This document shows, in pieces, positions 16,655-25,062 of a stretch of 55,802 nt of DNA. The notes under the pieces were generated by a model. The model had not been told where the DNA came from and did no database searches. It was given only the letters and a program-made list of their open reading frames with translations. This DNA comes from Acidimicrobiia bacterium (GTDB taxonomy: Bacteria; Actinomycetota; Acidimicrobiia; Spongiisociales; Spongiisociaceae). How positions within the stretch are numbered: position 1 is the first letter of the stretch; each line of letters opens with the position of its first letter. The position numbers and the translations under genes were made by a program. The DNA lies in the NCBI GenBank assembly GCA_011523635.1, contig WTGI01000026.1, forward strand, positions 1-55,802. The letters are read 5' to 3'.

Positions 16655-17380
16655 TCAATACATGAGGGCGCCGCCGGTGACGCTGATGGCGGCGCCGCTT
16701 ATGTAGCTCGCGTGATCCGAGGCCAGAAAGACAACCACCGAAGCGACCTCGGACGGTTGGCCCAGCCGCCCCAGCGGGCAGGCGGCTACTCCGGCCGCCA
16801 CGACCTCCTCGGTGTTGTCGGTGTGCTGCATGGGGGTGTCGATCGGTCCGGGAAGGAGGGAATTGACGGTGATCCCGTGCGGCCCGTACCACCGGGCGAA
16901 GTCGCGGCTCACCGACACCACGCCGCCCTTGGCCGCGACGTAGGCATGGGCCCCCAGCCTGGTGCCCCGGATGAAGCCTGGCGACGAGAAGTTGATGATC
17001 CTCCCACCGCGGCCCCCAGCGACCAGAGCCTGCCCGAAGGCCCTGCACAGGAAGAAACCCGCCTTCAGGTCCACGTCCAGTTGCAGGTCCCACTCCTCCT
17101 CGCCCACCTCGTCCAGGGGCTGGCGCCGCAGGACAGCGGCCACATGGGCGAGGGCCCACAAGTTCCCCAGCGATTCCGACGCCTCCTCCACCAGGCCGTC
17201 GAGTCCGGCTATGTCCCGGAGGTCGTAACGCTTTGCCGTGTGACGGGAGGGCCACGCCAGCCCGGCGACCGTCCGAGCGACCTCCTCCCCCTGAATGTCG
17301 ACCGCGAACACCCGCGCCCCCGCCTCGGCGAAAGCCTCCGCGGTCGCCTTGCCGATCCCCTGGGCGGCGCCAGTGACCAT
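16655..17380 (-). CDS. SDR family oxidoreductase
   Basis: A 241-residue (from ATG 17380) short-chain dehydrogenase with TGAAQGIG, INFSS, Y-x-x-x-K (YVAAK) and a GGALMY end. The classical NNAG motif is replaced by AHVAAV. Homology to the broken SDR at 40180-40982 continues upstream of ATG 17380 through VWNVGAGLDGRGV, as far as the stop of the preceding ABC gene. That stretch has no ATG, GTG or TTG, yet an AGGAG lies there ahead of an ATC codon. Either a non-standard start is used or the protein begins at 17380. It is the last gene after the sugar importer, so it may oxidise the imported sugar. Confidence 0.82.
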   Translation of the reverse strand: MVTGAAQGIGKATAEAFAEAGARVFAVDIQGEEVARTVAGLAWPSRHTAKRYDLRDIAGLDGLVEEASESLGNLWALAHVAAVLRRQPLDEVGEEEWDLQLDVDLKAGFFLCRAFGQALVAGGRGGRIINFSSPGFIRGTRLGAHAYVAAKGGVVSVSRDFARWYGPHGITVNSLLPGPIDTPMQHTDNTEEVVAAGVAACPLGRLGQPSEVASVVVFLASDHASYISGAAISVTGGALMY

Positions 17381-17437
17381 GACGCCCCTACCGTCCAGCC
17401 CGGCGCCTACATTCCAGACGATGGTTCTGCTCCTGCC

Positions 17438-18214
17438 TCAGGCGGTGGCGCCGGTGATGTGGGCCACCACTTCCTGGCGGGTTGTCTCCGATTTGGGCAG
17501 GTCCGCCACCAACTGCCCCTGGCGGAGTATGAGCAGGCGGGTGCAGATCGACCACACGTGCTCCATGTTGTGCGAGATGACGATCATCGCCATTTCCGTC
17601 TCGGCCGATGAAACCATCGCCCCGATCATTTCCAGCACGGCGGCCGCCTCCTTGACACCCAGAGCGGCAGTGGGTTCGTCCAGCAGCAGGAGCCGGCCAC
17701 CCCAGAACCCGGCGCGTGATATGGCCACCACCTGGCGTTGCCCACCCGACATGGTCTCGATATCTGCGTCGAGGTTCGGGAACCGAGCGGGGAGGGCTTC
17801 GACGGCGGCCCGGGCTCTCTTCCGCATCAACCTGCGGTTGAGTATCCCCAGCTTGCCGCGCCACCCGCCCCTGACCACTTCGCGGCCAAGGTAGAAGTTG
17901 GCTGGGATGTCGAAGATGTCGACCAACGCGAGCTGCTGGTAGACGGTCTCGATTCCCTCGTCGCGAGCCTCGGCGGGAGTGGAGAACACCTTGCGGTCGC
18001 CGTGCAGGTAGACCTCGCCGGCGGTCGGGATGACGGCGCCGGCCAGGCATTTGACCAGGGTCGACTTGCCCGCCCCGTTGTCGCCGAGGAGCCCCACGAT
18101 CTCGTCCCGGTCGAGGGTGAAGCTCACGTCGTCCAGGGCGCGTATGGTCCCGTAGTGCTTGGACAGACCCCTGATATCCAGCAATGGCGCACCCGGCACG
18201 GTGACGTAGCTCAT
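17438..18214 (-). CDS. Sugar ABC transporter ATP-binding protein, single-domain (FrcA-like)
   Basis: A 258-residue ABC ATPase. Walker A is GDNGAGKS (44-51), then the Q-loop YQQLALV, signature MSGGQRQ, Walker B LLLLDEPTAAL and switch His ISHNMEHV. RbsA/XylG proteins usually contain two such domains; one domain here matches the FrcA subtype. With the permease and binding protein on the same strand it powers import of a monosaccharide. The start could instead be at 18268, overlapping the permease stop, because the ribosome-binding site at 18214 is weak. Confidence 0.87.
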   Translation of the reverse strand: MSYVTVPGAPLLDIRGLSKHYGTIRALDDVSFTLDRDEIVGLLGDNGAGKSTLVKCLAGAVIPTAGEVYLHGDRKVFSTPAEARDEGIETVYQQLALVDIFDIPANFYLGREVVRGGWRGKLGILNRRLMRKRARAAVEALPARFPNLDADIETMSGGQRQVVAISRAGFWGGRLLLLDEPTAALGVKEAAAVLEMIGAMVSSAETEMAMIVISHNMEHVWSICTRLLILRQGQLVADLPKSETTRQEVVAHITGATA

Positions 18215-18260
18215 GGCACGGCTACCCGAGCGCGTCGCGGACGTACCTCTCCCCGGAACA

Positions 18261-19280
18261 TCACACATCCATCCTGACTTCCGCCTCCCGCCGTCCCAAC
18301 TGGTCGAACACCACCGCACCCAGCAGCAGGACGCCCCTGGACACCTCCTGCCAGAAAGACTGGACCTGTAGCAGGACGAGACCGTTGTCCAGCACCGCCA
18401 GGATGAGGATCGCCACCAGGGTTCCGATCACCGAGCCCCTCCCGCCGTACAGGCTGGCGCCGCCCACGATCACACCGGTCAGGGCCAGGAACTCCATCCT
18501 CTCCCCGGTCGTGGGGGACACCGCACCCACCTGGGACACGACGATCATGGCGGCCAGGGCGACGGTCGCTCCGGTGAGGACGAACGCGATACCCACCTGC
18601 CGCTCGAGCGGGATCCCCGCCAGCCTCGCCGCCTGGGGGTTGGCGCCGATGGCGTACATCTGCTGGCCGTACTTGGTGAGGCGCATGACCACGTAGAAGA
18701 TCGCCACCACCATCAGCAGCACGATCACGGCTACGGGTATCTCAATCCCCCACACCTCGAAGCGGGTACGTCCCAGGAACCTGAACCCTTCGACGCGGAC
18801 GGCCCGCCCGTCCATCACGAGCTTGGAGGCCCCGCGGAAGGCGACGAGGGTGGCGAGCGTGGTGAGGATCGAGTTGACCCGGAACTTGATGATCGCCACC
18901 GCGTTGATGCCTGCGATCGCCATGGCGGCTGCTATCGCCGCGACGACTCCCCAAGCCATGCCGTGGTCCCGGGCGAACACCGCGAAGACGGCGCCGGCGA
19001 ACCCGATGGCGGATCCCACCGACACGTCGACCTGCCGGGCCACGAGCAGCAGGGTCATGGCGCTTCCGATGATGCCGATCACCGCCCCGTTGACCAGGAC
19101 GTTCACCAGGTTGGTGGAGGTGAAGAAGAACGGGGACCGGATGGTGAAGAAGACGCACAGCAGGATCAGGACGCCGACACGCGCCTGCATGGCCGTGAAC
19201 CGCACGCGCGACGTCAGCTTCGAGATCACCCCACCGGCCGGGGTGGCGCCCCGGCCCCGGTTAGAACGTGCCTTGGCCAC
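18261..19280 (-). CDS. Sugar ABC transporter permease (RbsC/FrcC-like)
   Basis: A 339-residue inner-membrane permease with about 8-10 hydrophobic helices. It carries the family's VDVSVGSAIGFAGAVFA and YAIGANPQAARLAGIP (the coupling helix region), and GGASLYGGRGSVIGTL near the C-terminus. GTG 19280 starts the protein and no clear ribosome-binding site precedes it, perhaps because it lies just after a large stem-loop. It forms the membrane channel of the 16.7-21.4 kb importer. Confidence 0.88.
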   Translation of the reverse strand: MAKARSNRGRGATPAGGVISKLTSRVRFTAMQARVGVLILLCVFFTIRSPFFFTSTNLVNVLVNGAVIGIIGSAMTLLLVARQVDVSVGSAIGFAGAVFAVFARDHGMAWGVVAAIAAAMAIAGINAVAIIKFRVNSILTTLATLVAFRGASKLVMDGRAVRVEGFRFLGRTRFEVWGIEIPVAVIVLLMVVAIFYVVMRLTKYGQQMYAIGANPQAARLAGIPLERQVGIAFVLTGATVALAAMIVVSQVGAVSPTTGERMEFLALTGVIVGGASLYGGRGSVIGTLVAILILAVLDNGLVLLQVQSFWQEVSRGVLLLGAVVFDQLGRREAEVRMDV

Positions 19281-19284
19281 TGCT

Positions 19285-19390
19285 TAGGAGCGTGCTGAGT
19301 AATCCACCAGCGGCCTGCTGGTCGCCGGCATGCTCCCCGGTTCAGCGAGTAGCAGGCCATCAGCAATCGTCATTAGTCAGCATGCTCCTA
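19285..19390 (-). promoter_or_regulatory. Large intercistronic stem-loop between binding-protein and permease genes
   Basis: The arms 19285-19303 and 19372-19390 are inverted over 19 bp with two mismatches. Inside them GGCCTGCT (19312-19319) pairs with AGCAGGCC (19351-19358). The structure occupies nearly all of the 133-bp gap. In ABC importer operons such structures commonly protect the upstream binding-protein mRNA and reduce downstream permease expression. A short transposable remnant is the alternative. Confidence 0.6.
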
Positions 19391-19413
19391 GCGCGGTGCC
19401 TCGCTGGTGGTCA

Positions 19414-21405
19414 TTACCCGGCTGCTTCGGGGTAGGCGTCGGTCAGGTTTGAAGCATCGAGGAACTGGTGGTCGATGAAGATCTCACGGCCCGGGTCATC
19501 ACCCTTCGCCAACGCTATAGCCGCCGGCACCGCCAGGCTCCCGTACCGATCCGGGAAATACGCCACATCACCGATCCACTGCGGATTGTTCAAAATGTCC
19601 GGCCACGCCGAAGCATCCGCCCCATGACCAACGATGAACACATGCTCACCCCGGCCCTGAGTCTCAGCCGCCGCGAACGCAGAAGCCGCATCAGGATCAC
19701 CGAAACTCGACATCACCAGAATCACCGTCGCGTCAGGCACCGTCGTCAAGATATCCGTGAACTGGCGCCGCACGTTCTCCAACGCATCCGAGCCGCCCTG
19801 ACGCTTGTCCACAACCCGGAACTTCGAATCAGGAACCGCCCCGCAGACACCCTCGAAGCCCTCACGCGAACCACCGGCCCGCTGAGCATTGATATCAGGC
19901 GACGACAGGTTCTCGATCGACACGTACAGATCGAAATCGCAACCGAACTCCGACTGAGCGAAATCACCCAACCCGGCCCCGGCCACCAAACCGGCCTCGT
20001 AACCGTTCGACCCCACAAACACCCGCTCACACGGACCCTGAGGCACATCCATCGTCACCGTCGGCAGATCACCATACGCCTCGCAAACCGCCTCAGCAGC
20101 ATCAGGGAAGAACTGCCAGTTGATCACCGCGTCCAACCCCTGAGCATCCAAAGTCCGAGCACACTGGATAGCCGTATCCGTAGAGAAATTCGCATCACAC
20201 TCGAACAACTCCACACCAGCCGCAGCAGCCGCATCACGAATACTCTCCGTCACGATGAACACGAACGGATCCGCATCACCACCCGAGATATAACCCAACT
20301 TGATCGGCTCATCGGTGGTCATCGCCATCTCATCAGCCATACCGGCTGCTTCGGGGTAGGCGTCGGTCAGGTTTGAAGCATCGAGGAACTGGTGGTCGAT
20401 GAAGATCTCACGGCCCGGGTCATCACCCTTCGCCAACGCTATAGCCGCCGGCACCGCCAGGCTCCCGTACCGATCCGGGAAATACGCCACATCACCGATC
20501 CACTGCGGATTGTTCAAAATGTCCGGCCACGCCGAAGCATCCGCCCCATGACCAACGATGAACACATGCTCACCCCGGCCCTGAGTCTCAGCCGCCGCGA
20601 ACGCAGAAGCCGCATCAGGATCACCGAAACTCGACATCACCAGAATCACCGTCGCGTCAGGCACCGTCGTCAAGATATCCGTGAACTGGCGCCGCACGTT
20701 CTCCAACGCATCCGAGCCGCCCTGACGCTTGTCCACAACCCGGAACTTCGAATCAGGAACCGCCCCGCAGACACCCTCGAAGCCCTCACGCGAACCACCG
20801 GCCCGCTGAGCATTGATATCAGGCGACGACAGGTTCTCGATCGACACGTACAGATCGAAATCGCAACCGAACTCCGACTGAGCGAAATCACCCAACCCGG
20901 CCCCGGCCACCAAACCGGCCTCGTAACCGTTCGACCCCACAAACACCCGCTCACACGGACCCTGAGGCACATCCATCGTCACCGTCGGCAGATCACCATA
21001 CGCCTCGCAAACCGCCTCAGCAGCATCAGGGAAGAACTGCCAGTTGATCACCGCGTCCAACCCCTGAGCATCCAAAGTCCGAGCACACTGGATAGCCGTA
21101 TCCGTAGAGAAATTCGCATCACACTCGAACAACTCCACACCAGCCGCAGCAGCCGCATCACGAATACTCTCCGTCACGATGAACACGAACGGATCCGCAT
21201 CACCACCCGAGATATAACCCAACTTGATCGGCTCATCCGCCATCACCGCAGTCGTCTCGGGCGCCGCCGCCTCGGTAGTGGCGGGGGCTTGGGTTGCCAC
21301 CGGTTCCGGGGTCTCCTCGTCGCCACCGCAGGCCGCGGCGAGTAGGAAGAAGACCGACACGATCACCAACCCGGGTCTGAACCGGTACCACGTCCCTCCG
21401 AGCAT
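19414..21405 (-). CDS. Sugar-binding lipoprotein with two identical tandem binding domains
   Basis: A 663-residue lipoprotein. Lipobox LLAAAC is followed by a Thr/Ala/Pro-rich linker and a periplasmic-binding-protein (Peripla_BP_4 type) domain starting DEPIKLGYISGG. After EAAG a short MADEMAMTT linker leads into the same ~300-residue domain again, identical in sequence, to the stop. Normal relatives have one domain and about 350-380 residues. ATG 21405 has a GGGAGG site. It should capture a sugar for the permease and ATPase downstream on the same strand. Base composition in the duplicated part looks less GC-rich than its neighbours by eye. The duplication may be real and recent or an assembly error. 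Confidence 0.85.
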   Translation of the reverse strand: MLGGTWYRFRPGLVIVSVFFLLAAACGGDEETPEPVATQAPATTEAAAPETTAVMADEPIKLGYISGGDADPFVFIVTESIRDAAAAAGVELFECDANFSTDTAIQCARTLDAQGLDAVINWQFFPDAAEAVCEAYGDLPTVTMDVPQGPCERVFVGSNGYEAGLVAGAGLGDFAQSEFGCDFDLYVSIENLSSPDINAQRAGGSREGFEGVCGAVPDSKFRVVDKRQGGSDALENVRRQFTDILTTVPDATVILVMSSFGDPDAASAFAAAETQGRGEHVFIVGHGADASAWPDILNNPQWIGDVAYFPDRYGSLAVPAAIALAKGDDPGREIFIDHQFLDASNLTDAYPEAAGMADEMAMTTDEPIKLGYISGGDADPFVFIVTESIRDAAAAAGVELFECDANFSTDTAIQCARTLDAQGLDAVINWQFFPDAAEAVCEAYGDLPTVTMDVPQGPCERVFVGSNGYEAGLVAGAGLGDFAQSEFGCDFDLYVSIENLSSPDINAQRAGGSREGFEGVCGAVPDSKFRVVDKRQGGSDALENVRRQFTDILTTVPDATVILVMSSFGDPDAASAFAAAETQGRGEHVFIVGHGADASAWPDILNNPQWIGDVAYFPDRYGSLAVPAAIALAKGDDPGREIFIDHQFLDASNLTDAYPEAAG
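19418..20313 (-). repeat. 896-bp direct repeat, copy encoding the C-terminal binding domain
   Basis: It appears base-for-base identical to 20342-21237, with an offset of 924 bp (308 codons). The repeat stays in frame with the other copy, separated by a 28-bp linker at 20314-20341. The two opposite-strand frames inside it also translate identically in both copies, which supports nucleotide identity. Confidence 0.9.
20342..21237 (-). repeat. 896-bp direct repeat, copy encoding the N-terminal binding domain
   Basis: Partner of 19418-20313. Identity stops on the 5' side (of the gene) where the N-terminal linker (AVMADEP) differs from the internal linker (MAMTTDEP). On the 3' side it stops at the last Gly codon, which is GGT here and GGG before the stop in the other copy. 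Confidence 0.9.
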
Positions 21406-21533
21406 TTCTACCTCCCATAGCGCTGGTGCAAGGCTTCGCTAGGCCGCCTAATGCGACCAATTGACCGTAGCAGGGACCTTCGAAACGGGGCCGTCCAGAA
21501 GCGTTCTAATCTCCCGGCCGCCGGCCACCGGAC

Positions 21534-21998
21534 TCAGCGGCGGCGTCCCCGGTGGTAGAGGTCTACGAAGTCGTTGACGGAGTAGCGGGCGACGGCCTCC
21601 CCTATGACGTCGAGAGGTAGGTCGTCGAGGAGGCGGAAGCGGACACAGCTCTTGCCCATGTCCATGCGCTTGCCCGTAGCCCGGTACGCCTGCTCGAAGG
21701 CCTCGCGGGCGGCCGGATCGGCGTAGACGCCCGACAGGTAGACGGCCATGTGCCGCTTCTGCGACGCAAGCGCCGCGTACATGAGCGGCTTCCCGTTGTA
21801 GGTGTCGGGCTGGATCGCGAGCGGCACCTCGTAGGAGATCATCCCCCAGCGCATCTCCTCCTCGTACCCGTCCGGGAGGTGGTCGAGGATGACCGCCCGC
21901 ACCGTCGAAATCGCCTCCCGCCGGTCCAGGGGAAGGCTCGCCAGGTATTCGTCCACGGTCACGGCGTCCGATCTCATCGAGCAAGAGCATAGAACCAC
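21534..21998 (-). CDS. DUF1801-like (YdhG-type) protein
   Basis: A 154-residue protein matching the DUF1801/YdhG pattern: TVDEYLASLPLDRR at the start, a YEEEMRWGMISYEVP core, ALASQKRHMAVYL and a GKSCVRFRLLDDLP C-terminal half. The fold is StART-like; no biochemical role is established. GTG 21998 has a good AAAGGAGACA site. An ATG at 21977 would remove seven residues, MVLCSCS, that are not typical of the family. It stands alone between the sugar importer and a beta-lactamase-fold gene. Confidence 0.75.
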   Translation of the reverse strand: MVLCSCSMRSDAVTVDEYLASLPLDRREAISTVRAVILDHLPDGYEEEMRWGMISYEVPLAIQPDTYNGKPLMYAALASQKRHMAVYLSGVYADPAAREAFEQAYRATGKRMDMGKSCVRFRLLDDLPLDVIGEAVARYSVNDFVDLYHRGRRR

Positions 21999-22094
21999 TG
22001 TCTCCTTTGGACCGGATGGCGGTATCCGGCGAGGAGCCGGGGAATGGTATCGGCCCTAATGGGAACGACCTGTTGTTGCTGGTTCCGCACAGAC

Positions 22095-23363
22095 TTACAG
22101 TTTGCAGATACGCTGCCCCGCTAACGGCGCCGGTTCCCCTCCGTTCAACTGTCGCAACCGGACGGGGTCGCCGTAGTCGAGTCTCTCGGACACGAACTTC
22201 CAGGACCAACCCCCGAACGCCGAAACGCAGGTGACGGCGTCAAGCGGCCTGACGGCGGCCTCCCCGACCGTCAACGCGGCGTTGATGTGGCGGGCAATGG
22301 CTTCGACAAGTTCAATCCCTGATGCCTCGTTGGGATTCAGATCGGTTAACACAGTCAAGGCGTACGCCCCGCCGGTGGGCGTGTACACCACTCCCGTAGT
22401 TCCTGCACGCCACGACCCGCCACCACGTACCGGATAGAAGCCGTTCTTCAGTGCTGCCCTGTGGTTGGCAGGCAAGCCGGCGGTAACGCCCCAGCTTTGG
22501 ATCATGCCGACCGAGGACATCCACTCCCACGCTGTCTCCCTGGAAGACCGGTTCAGCGGCCCACCGCCTACCAATGTTCGGCCGACAAGTCGGGTGCGAT
22601 CGGCTGCGGTGGTGACCGTGGCGCCGTATCGATCAGAGTGAACGGTGTCGGTCAAGCCGAACCGGGTATCCAACTGCTCCATGCCGTTGGCGCCGCCAAC
22701 AGCGATGTAGAGCTCGGACGCCGGCGGGAAATTATGGCTGTGATGCATCATCAACCTGACGTTGTTCCGTTCCCTGATGGTCAACTCCCGTCCGGTCTCC
22801 TGCGTCAACAACAGGAGACCCGCCAGGATCTGGGCTTTCATGACACTTGCGGCAGTCAGCCGCAGTTCAGGGTTCAAGCTATACACGCATCCGGTGCGGT
22901 AGTCGTGCACGGAAGCCGTGAAACGGCTGGTCGGATACGAAGCAGTCAGTTCGTTTACGAAACCGCTCTCGAACATGCTGCTGCAACGATTGAACAGCAC
23001 ATCACAGCTGACCGGTACCCAACGGCCAGGTCCTGCCGGGCTACCCGCATCTACAGGACCACTCGACACCAAAACGTCTCTACGACCCCGGAAGAAGTGA
23101 CCCGGAATCTCTTCGCGCGATCTCGGAACGAGAAAACCGGTGTCAACTGCACTGACCGGTTCGTTGCTGCCGACATCCCAACCATGCCCGATGGGTTCGC
23201 TTGGCTCAAACGAAGACTTGGCCATGACAGACAGAAAACAAAATGCTTCGGGGTGAGCCTGGGGCCCTGTTCCGGTTGCGCCAAGCGGAACGGCAACAAG
23301 CAGCATCAACAAGGTCCCCGCAACCACGCACCACACCACAGGCTTGGTCACGACGCCCCTCAC
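22095..23363 (-). CDS. Secreted serine beta-lactamase/PBP-fold protein
   Basis: A 422-residue protein with an N-terminal signal or anchor helix (about 8-30). The C-terminal half resembles class A beta-lactamases: S173-V-M-K176 (SxxK), S210-H-N212 in the position of SDN, and K307-N-G309 in place of KTG. The first 130 residues are not recognised. It could be an extracytoplasmic peptidase, esterase or inactive penicillin-binding relative. The SHN and KNG variants argue against calling it a resistance beta-lactamase. GTG 23363 has only a weak ribosome-binding site. Confidence 0.68.
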   Translation of the reverse strand: MRGVVTKPVVWCVVAGTLLMLLVAVPLGATGTGPQAHPEAFCFLSVMAKSSFEPSEPIGHGWDVGSNEPVSAVDTGFLVPRSREEIPGHFFRGRRDVLVSSGPVDAGSPAGPGRWVPVSCDVLFNRCSSMFESGFVNELTASYPTSRFTASVHDYRTGCVYSLNPELRLTAASVMKAQILAGLLLLTQETGRELTIRERNNVRLMMHHSHNFPPASELYIAVGGANGMEQLDTRFGLTDTVHSDRYGATVTTAADRTRLVGRTLVGGGPLNRSSRETAWEWMSSVGMIQSWGVTAGLPANHRAALKNGFYPVRGGGSWRAGTTGVVYTPTGGAYALTVLTDLNPNEASGIELVEAIARHINAALTVGEAAVRPLDAVTCVSAFGGWSWKFVSERLDYGDPVRLRQLNGGEPAPLAGQRICKL

Positions 23364-23439
23364 CCACTTGCCGGCAACCGTTGGCGTTCACAGTACCGCC
23401 CGCACCTGAGCGACGCCGGCGGTCCCGGCGCCGACTTCC

Positions 23440-24438
23440 TTACAGGTTGAGACCGAGGAGCTGCTCGGGGTTGGTCCTGACCATCTTGCGGATGTCGTCG
23501 GCCGGTAGGCCCAGGTCCAGAAGGCAGGCGATGAACTCGCGCAGGCCTTCGACCGGCGCCGGCAACGTGTACCCGCCGAAGTCTGTCGCCAGGATGCAGT
23601 GATCCGTCCCCACCTGCCGGATCTGTTCGGCGGCCTTCCGGATGCCGCCGCTCGCCTCACCCGTCATCTCCTCGTCCGCCGCGTACTCCAGCTCGACGTA
23701 GTAATGAGTCTTGGGGATCGACGTGGTGTGCGTGTAGGCGCCGAGGGTGTACTCGATGAAGGCGCCCCTCCGGGCCATGTACCGGAGCTGGTCAGTCGAA
23801 GCGACCTGGGTGACGGCGGTGGCCACCAGCACGTTGCCGATGCCGTACTCGCCGGCCAGTTCGACCAGGCGGATGGCCTCCTCGGGCGAGACGTGGCCCG
23901 TGTTCAGGAAGACACGGGGGTGGTCCGAGATAACGCTCAGGATCGTGTCCAGTTCAGGCCCGACCGGCCCTTCCACGGGGATGCGGATGGCCCGATCCAG
24001 CTCCTCCCGCCTGAACTCCGGGTACAGGTCCTTCAGGGGAGTGAACTTCCCGTCCACGATCCGGCCCTCCCTGGAGGCCTGGTAGTAGGTGGAATGGGCA
24101 CCGAGGCTGATGAACCTGGCGCCGTCGCCGTACCCGATCGCCGTCTTGACGGCCCGAGGGTTGAGGCCGCCGTACGCCGTATTGAGGATCAGGCCACCGT
24201 AGACCCTGAAATCGGGCACGGCCCGGTTCACGATCCAGGCGATCCCGCTGGTCATCTGGAAGACATCCATGAGGACGATGGCCCCCATACCGGCGTCCCG
24301 GGCCTCGATGGCCGCCTCGATGGGGTCCAGCCGCCTCGGGCTGCTGGGCAGGTGCGGCGTGGCGTGGACGTGGACGTCTATGGCGCCCTCGAGCAACTGC
24401 CGGGACAACTCGAAGGAACGGTTCTCGGGCAACAGCAT
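23440..24438 (-). CDS. Metal-dependent hydrolase (amidohydrolase-like, DUF6282 type)
   Basis: A 332-residue TIM-barrel-like protein. DVHVHATPH carries the paired metal histidines, with further likely ligands in NTGHVS and ATDFGG, and NPEQLLGL at the end is typical of amidohydrolases. I associate it with the DUF6282 group from memory. Its ATG directly follows the TGA of the truncated haemoglobin gene with no gap, so the two are co-translated. The substrate is unknown. Confidence 0.72.
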   Translation of the reverse strand: MLLPENRSFELSRQLLEGAIDVHVHATPHLPSSPRRLDPIEAAIEARDAGMGAIVLMDVFQMTSGIAWIVNRAVPDFRVYGGLILNTAYGGLNPRAVKTAIGYGDGARFISLGAHSTYYQASREGRIVDGKFTPLKDLYPEFRREELDRAIRIPVEGPVGPELDTILSVISDHPRVFLNTGHVSPEEAIRLVELAGEYGIGNVLVATAVTQVASTDQLRYMARRGAFIEYTLGAYTHTTSIPKTHYYVELEYAADEEMTGEASGGIRKAAEQIRQVGTDHCILATDFGGYTLPAPVEGLREFIACLLDLGLPADDIRKMVRTNPEQLLGLNL

Positions 24439-24942
24439 TCAGCAGTCCTGCCCGGACGTCGCGCCTGGCTGGTTGATCAGGTGCGTGGCGGCGTTGTCGA
24501 AGTGATCGAACATGGCCGCCCGGATCTCGGCAGGAAGCGGACGGCCCGTGCCGTCGGCGAGGGTTGCCGCATCAAGAGAGGCCGTCATGTGAGCCATCCA
24601 CGCGTCGCGCTCGGCCGGGCCGATGGCAAAGGGCATGTGGCGCATCCGCAGGCGGGGATGGCCGCGCTCCTGGCTGTAATGCGACGGCCCACCCCAGTAC
24701 TGGGCCAGGAACCCGGCCAGCCGTGCCCTGGATCTGCGCAGGTCCCGCGGATACATGGGCCGGAGCAGCGGGTCTCGCTCCACGGCGTCGTAGAAGCGGT
24801 CGACGAGATCGTCGAAGAACGCCTGTCCTCCCACCGCCCGGTACACGGTGGGAGGTGCGTTCGTCGCCTCGCGCAGCGATCCGCGCAGGATCACCCTCGC
24901 CGACTGACCCCCGTCACCGACCACGTTGTCCGGCTCGCTCAT
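24439..24942 (-). CDS. glbO: Group II truncated haemoglobin (GlbO-like)
   Basis: A 167-residue globin. VYRAVGGQAFFDDLVDRFYDAV is the B-helix region, YWGGP and HPRLRMRH (H102 probable proximal haem ligand) the E-F region, and W115 in ERDAWMAHM the G8 Trp of group II/III. About 30 N-terminal residues precede the usual start. These proteins bind O2 or NO, or feed oxygen to oxidases. Its coupling to a metal-dependent hydrolase is unusual. Confidence 0.88.
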   Translation of the reverse strand: MSEPDNVVGDGGQSARVILRGSLREATNAPPTVYRAVGGQAFFDDLVDRFYDAVERDPLLRPMYPRDLRRSRARLAGFLAQYWGGPSHYSQERGHPRLRMRHMPFAIGPAERDAWMAHMTASLDAATLADGTGRPLPAEIRAAMFDHFDNAATHLINQPGATSGQDC

Positions 24943-25062
24943 CTTCTCAGAATAGGAGGGGTCCGCGATGTTCGGTGCTCATCGGCCCGAAGCAGCTGTT
25001 GAAGGGATGCGGAAACCGGTGTCGAACGCTGGGCCTACCAACCGGTTGCCTACGGCGCCGGC

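Noticed and set aside
19468-21345. Two ~300-codon plus-strand open frames with identical N-terminal parts
   Set aside because: They are antisense shadows of the duplicated binding-protein gene; the repeat in sequence comes from the DNA duplication.
19414-21405. Repeated DNA considered as a CRISPR or satellite array
   Set aside because: There are only two long, in-frame, protein-coding copies and no short regularly spaced repeats anywhere in the window.
22095-23363. Antibiotic-resistance beta-lactamase
   Set aside because: The active-site SDN and KTG motifs are altered and the N-terminal half is unrelated, so a resistance role is not supported.
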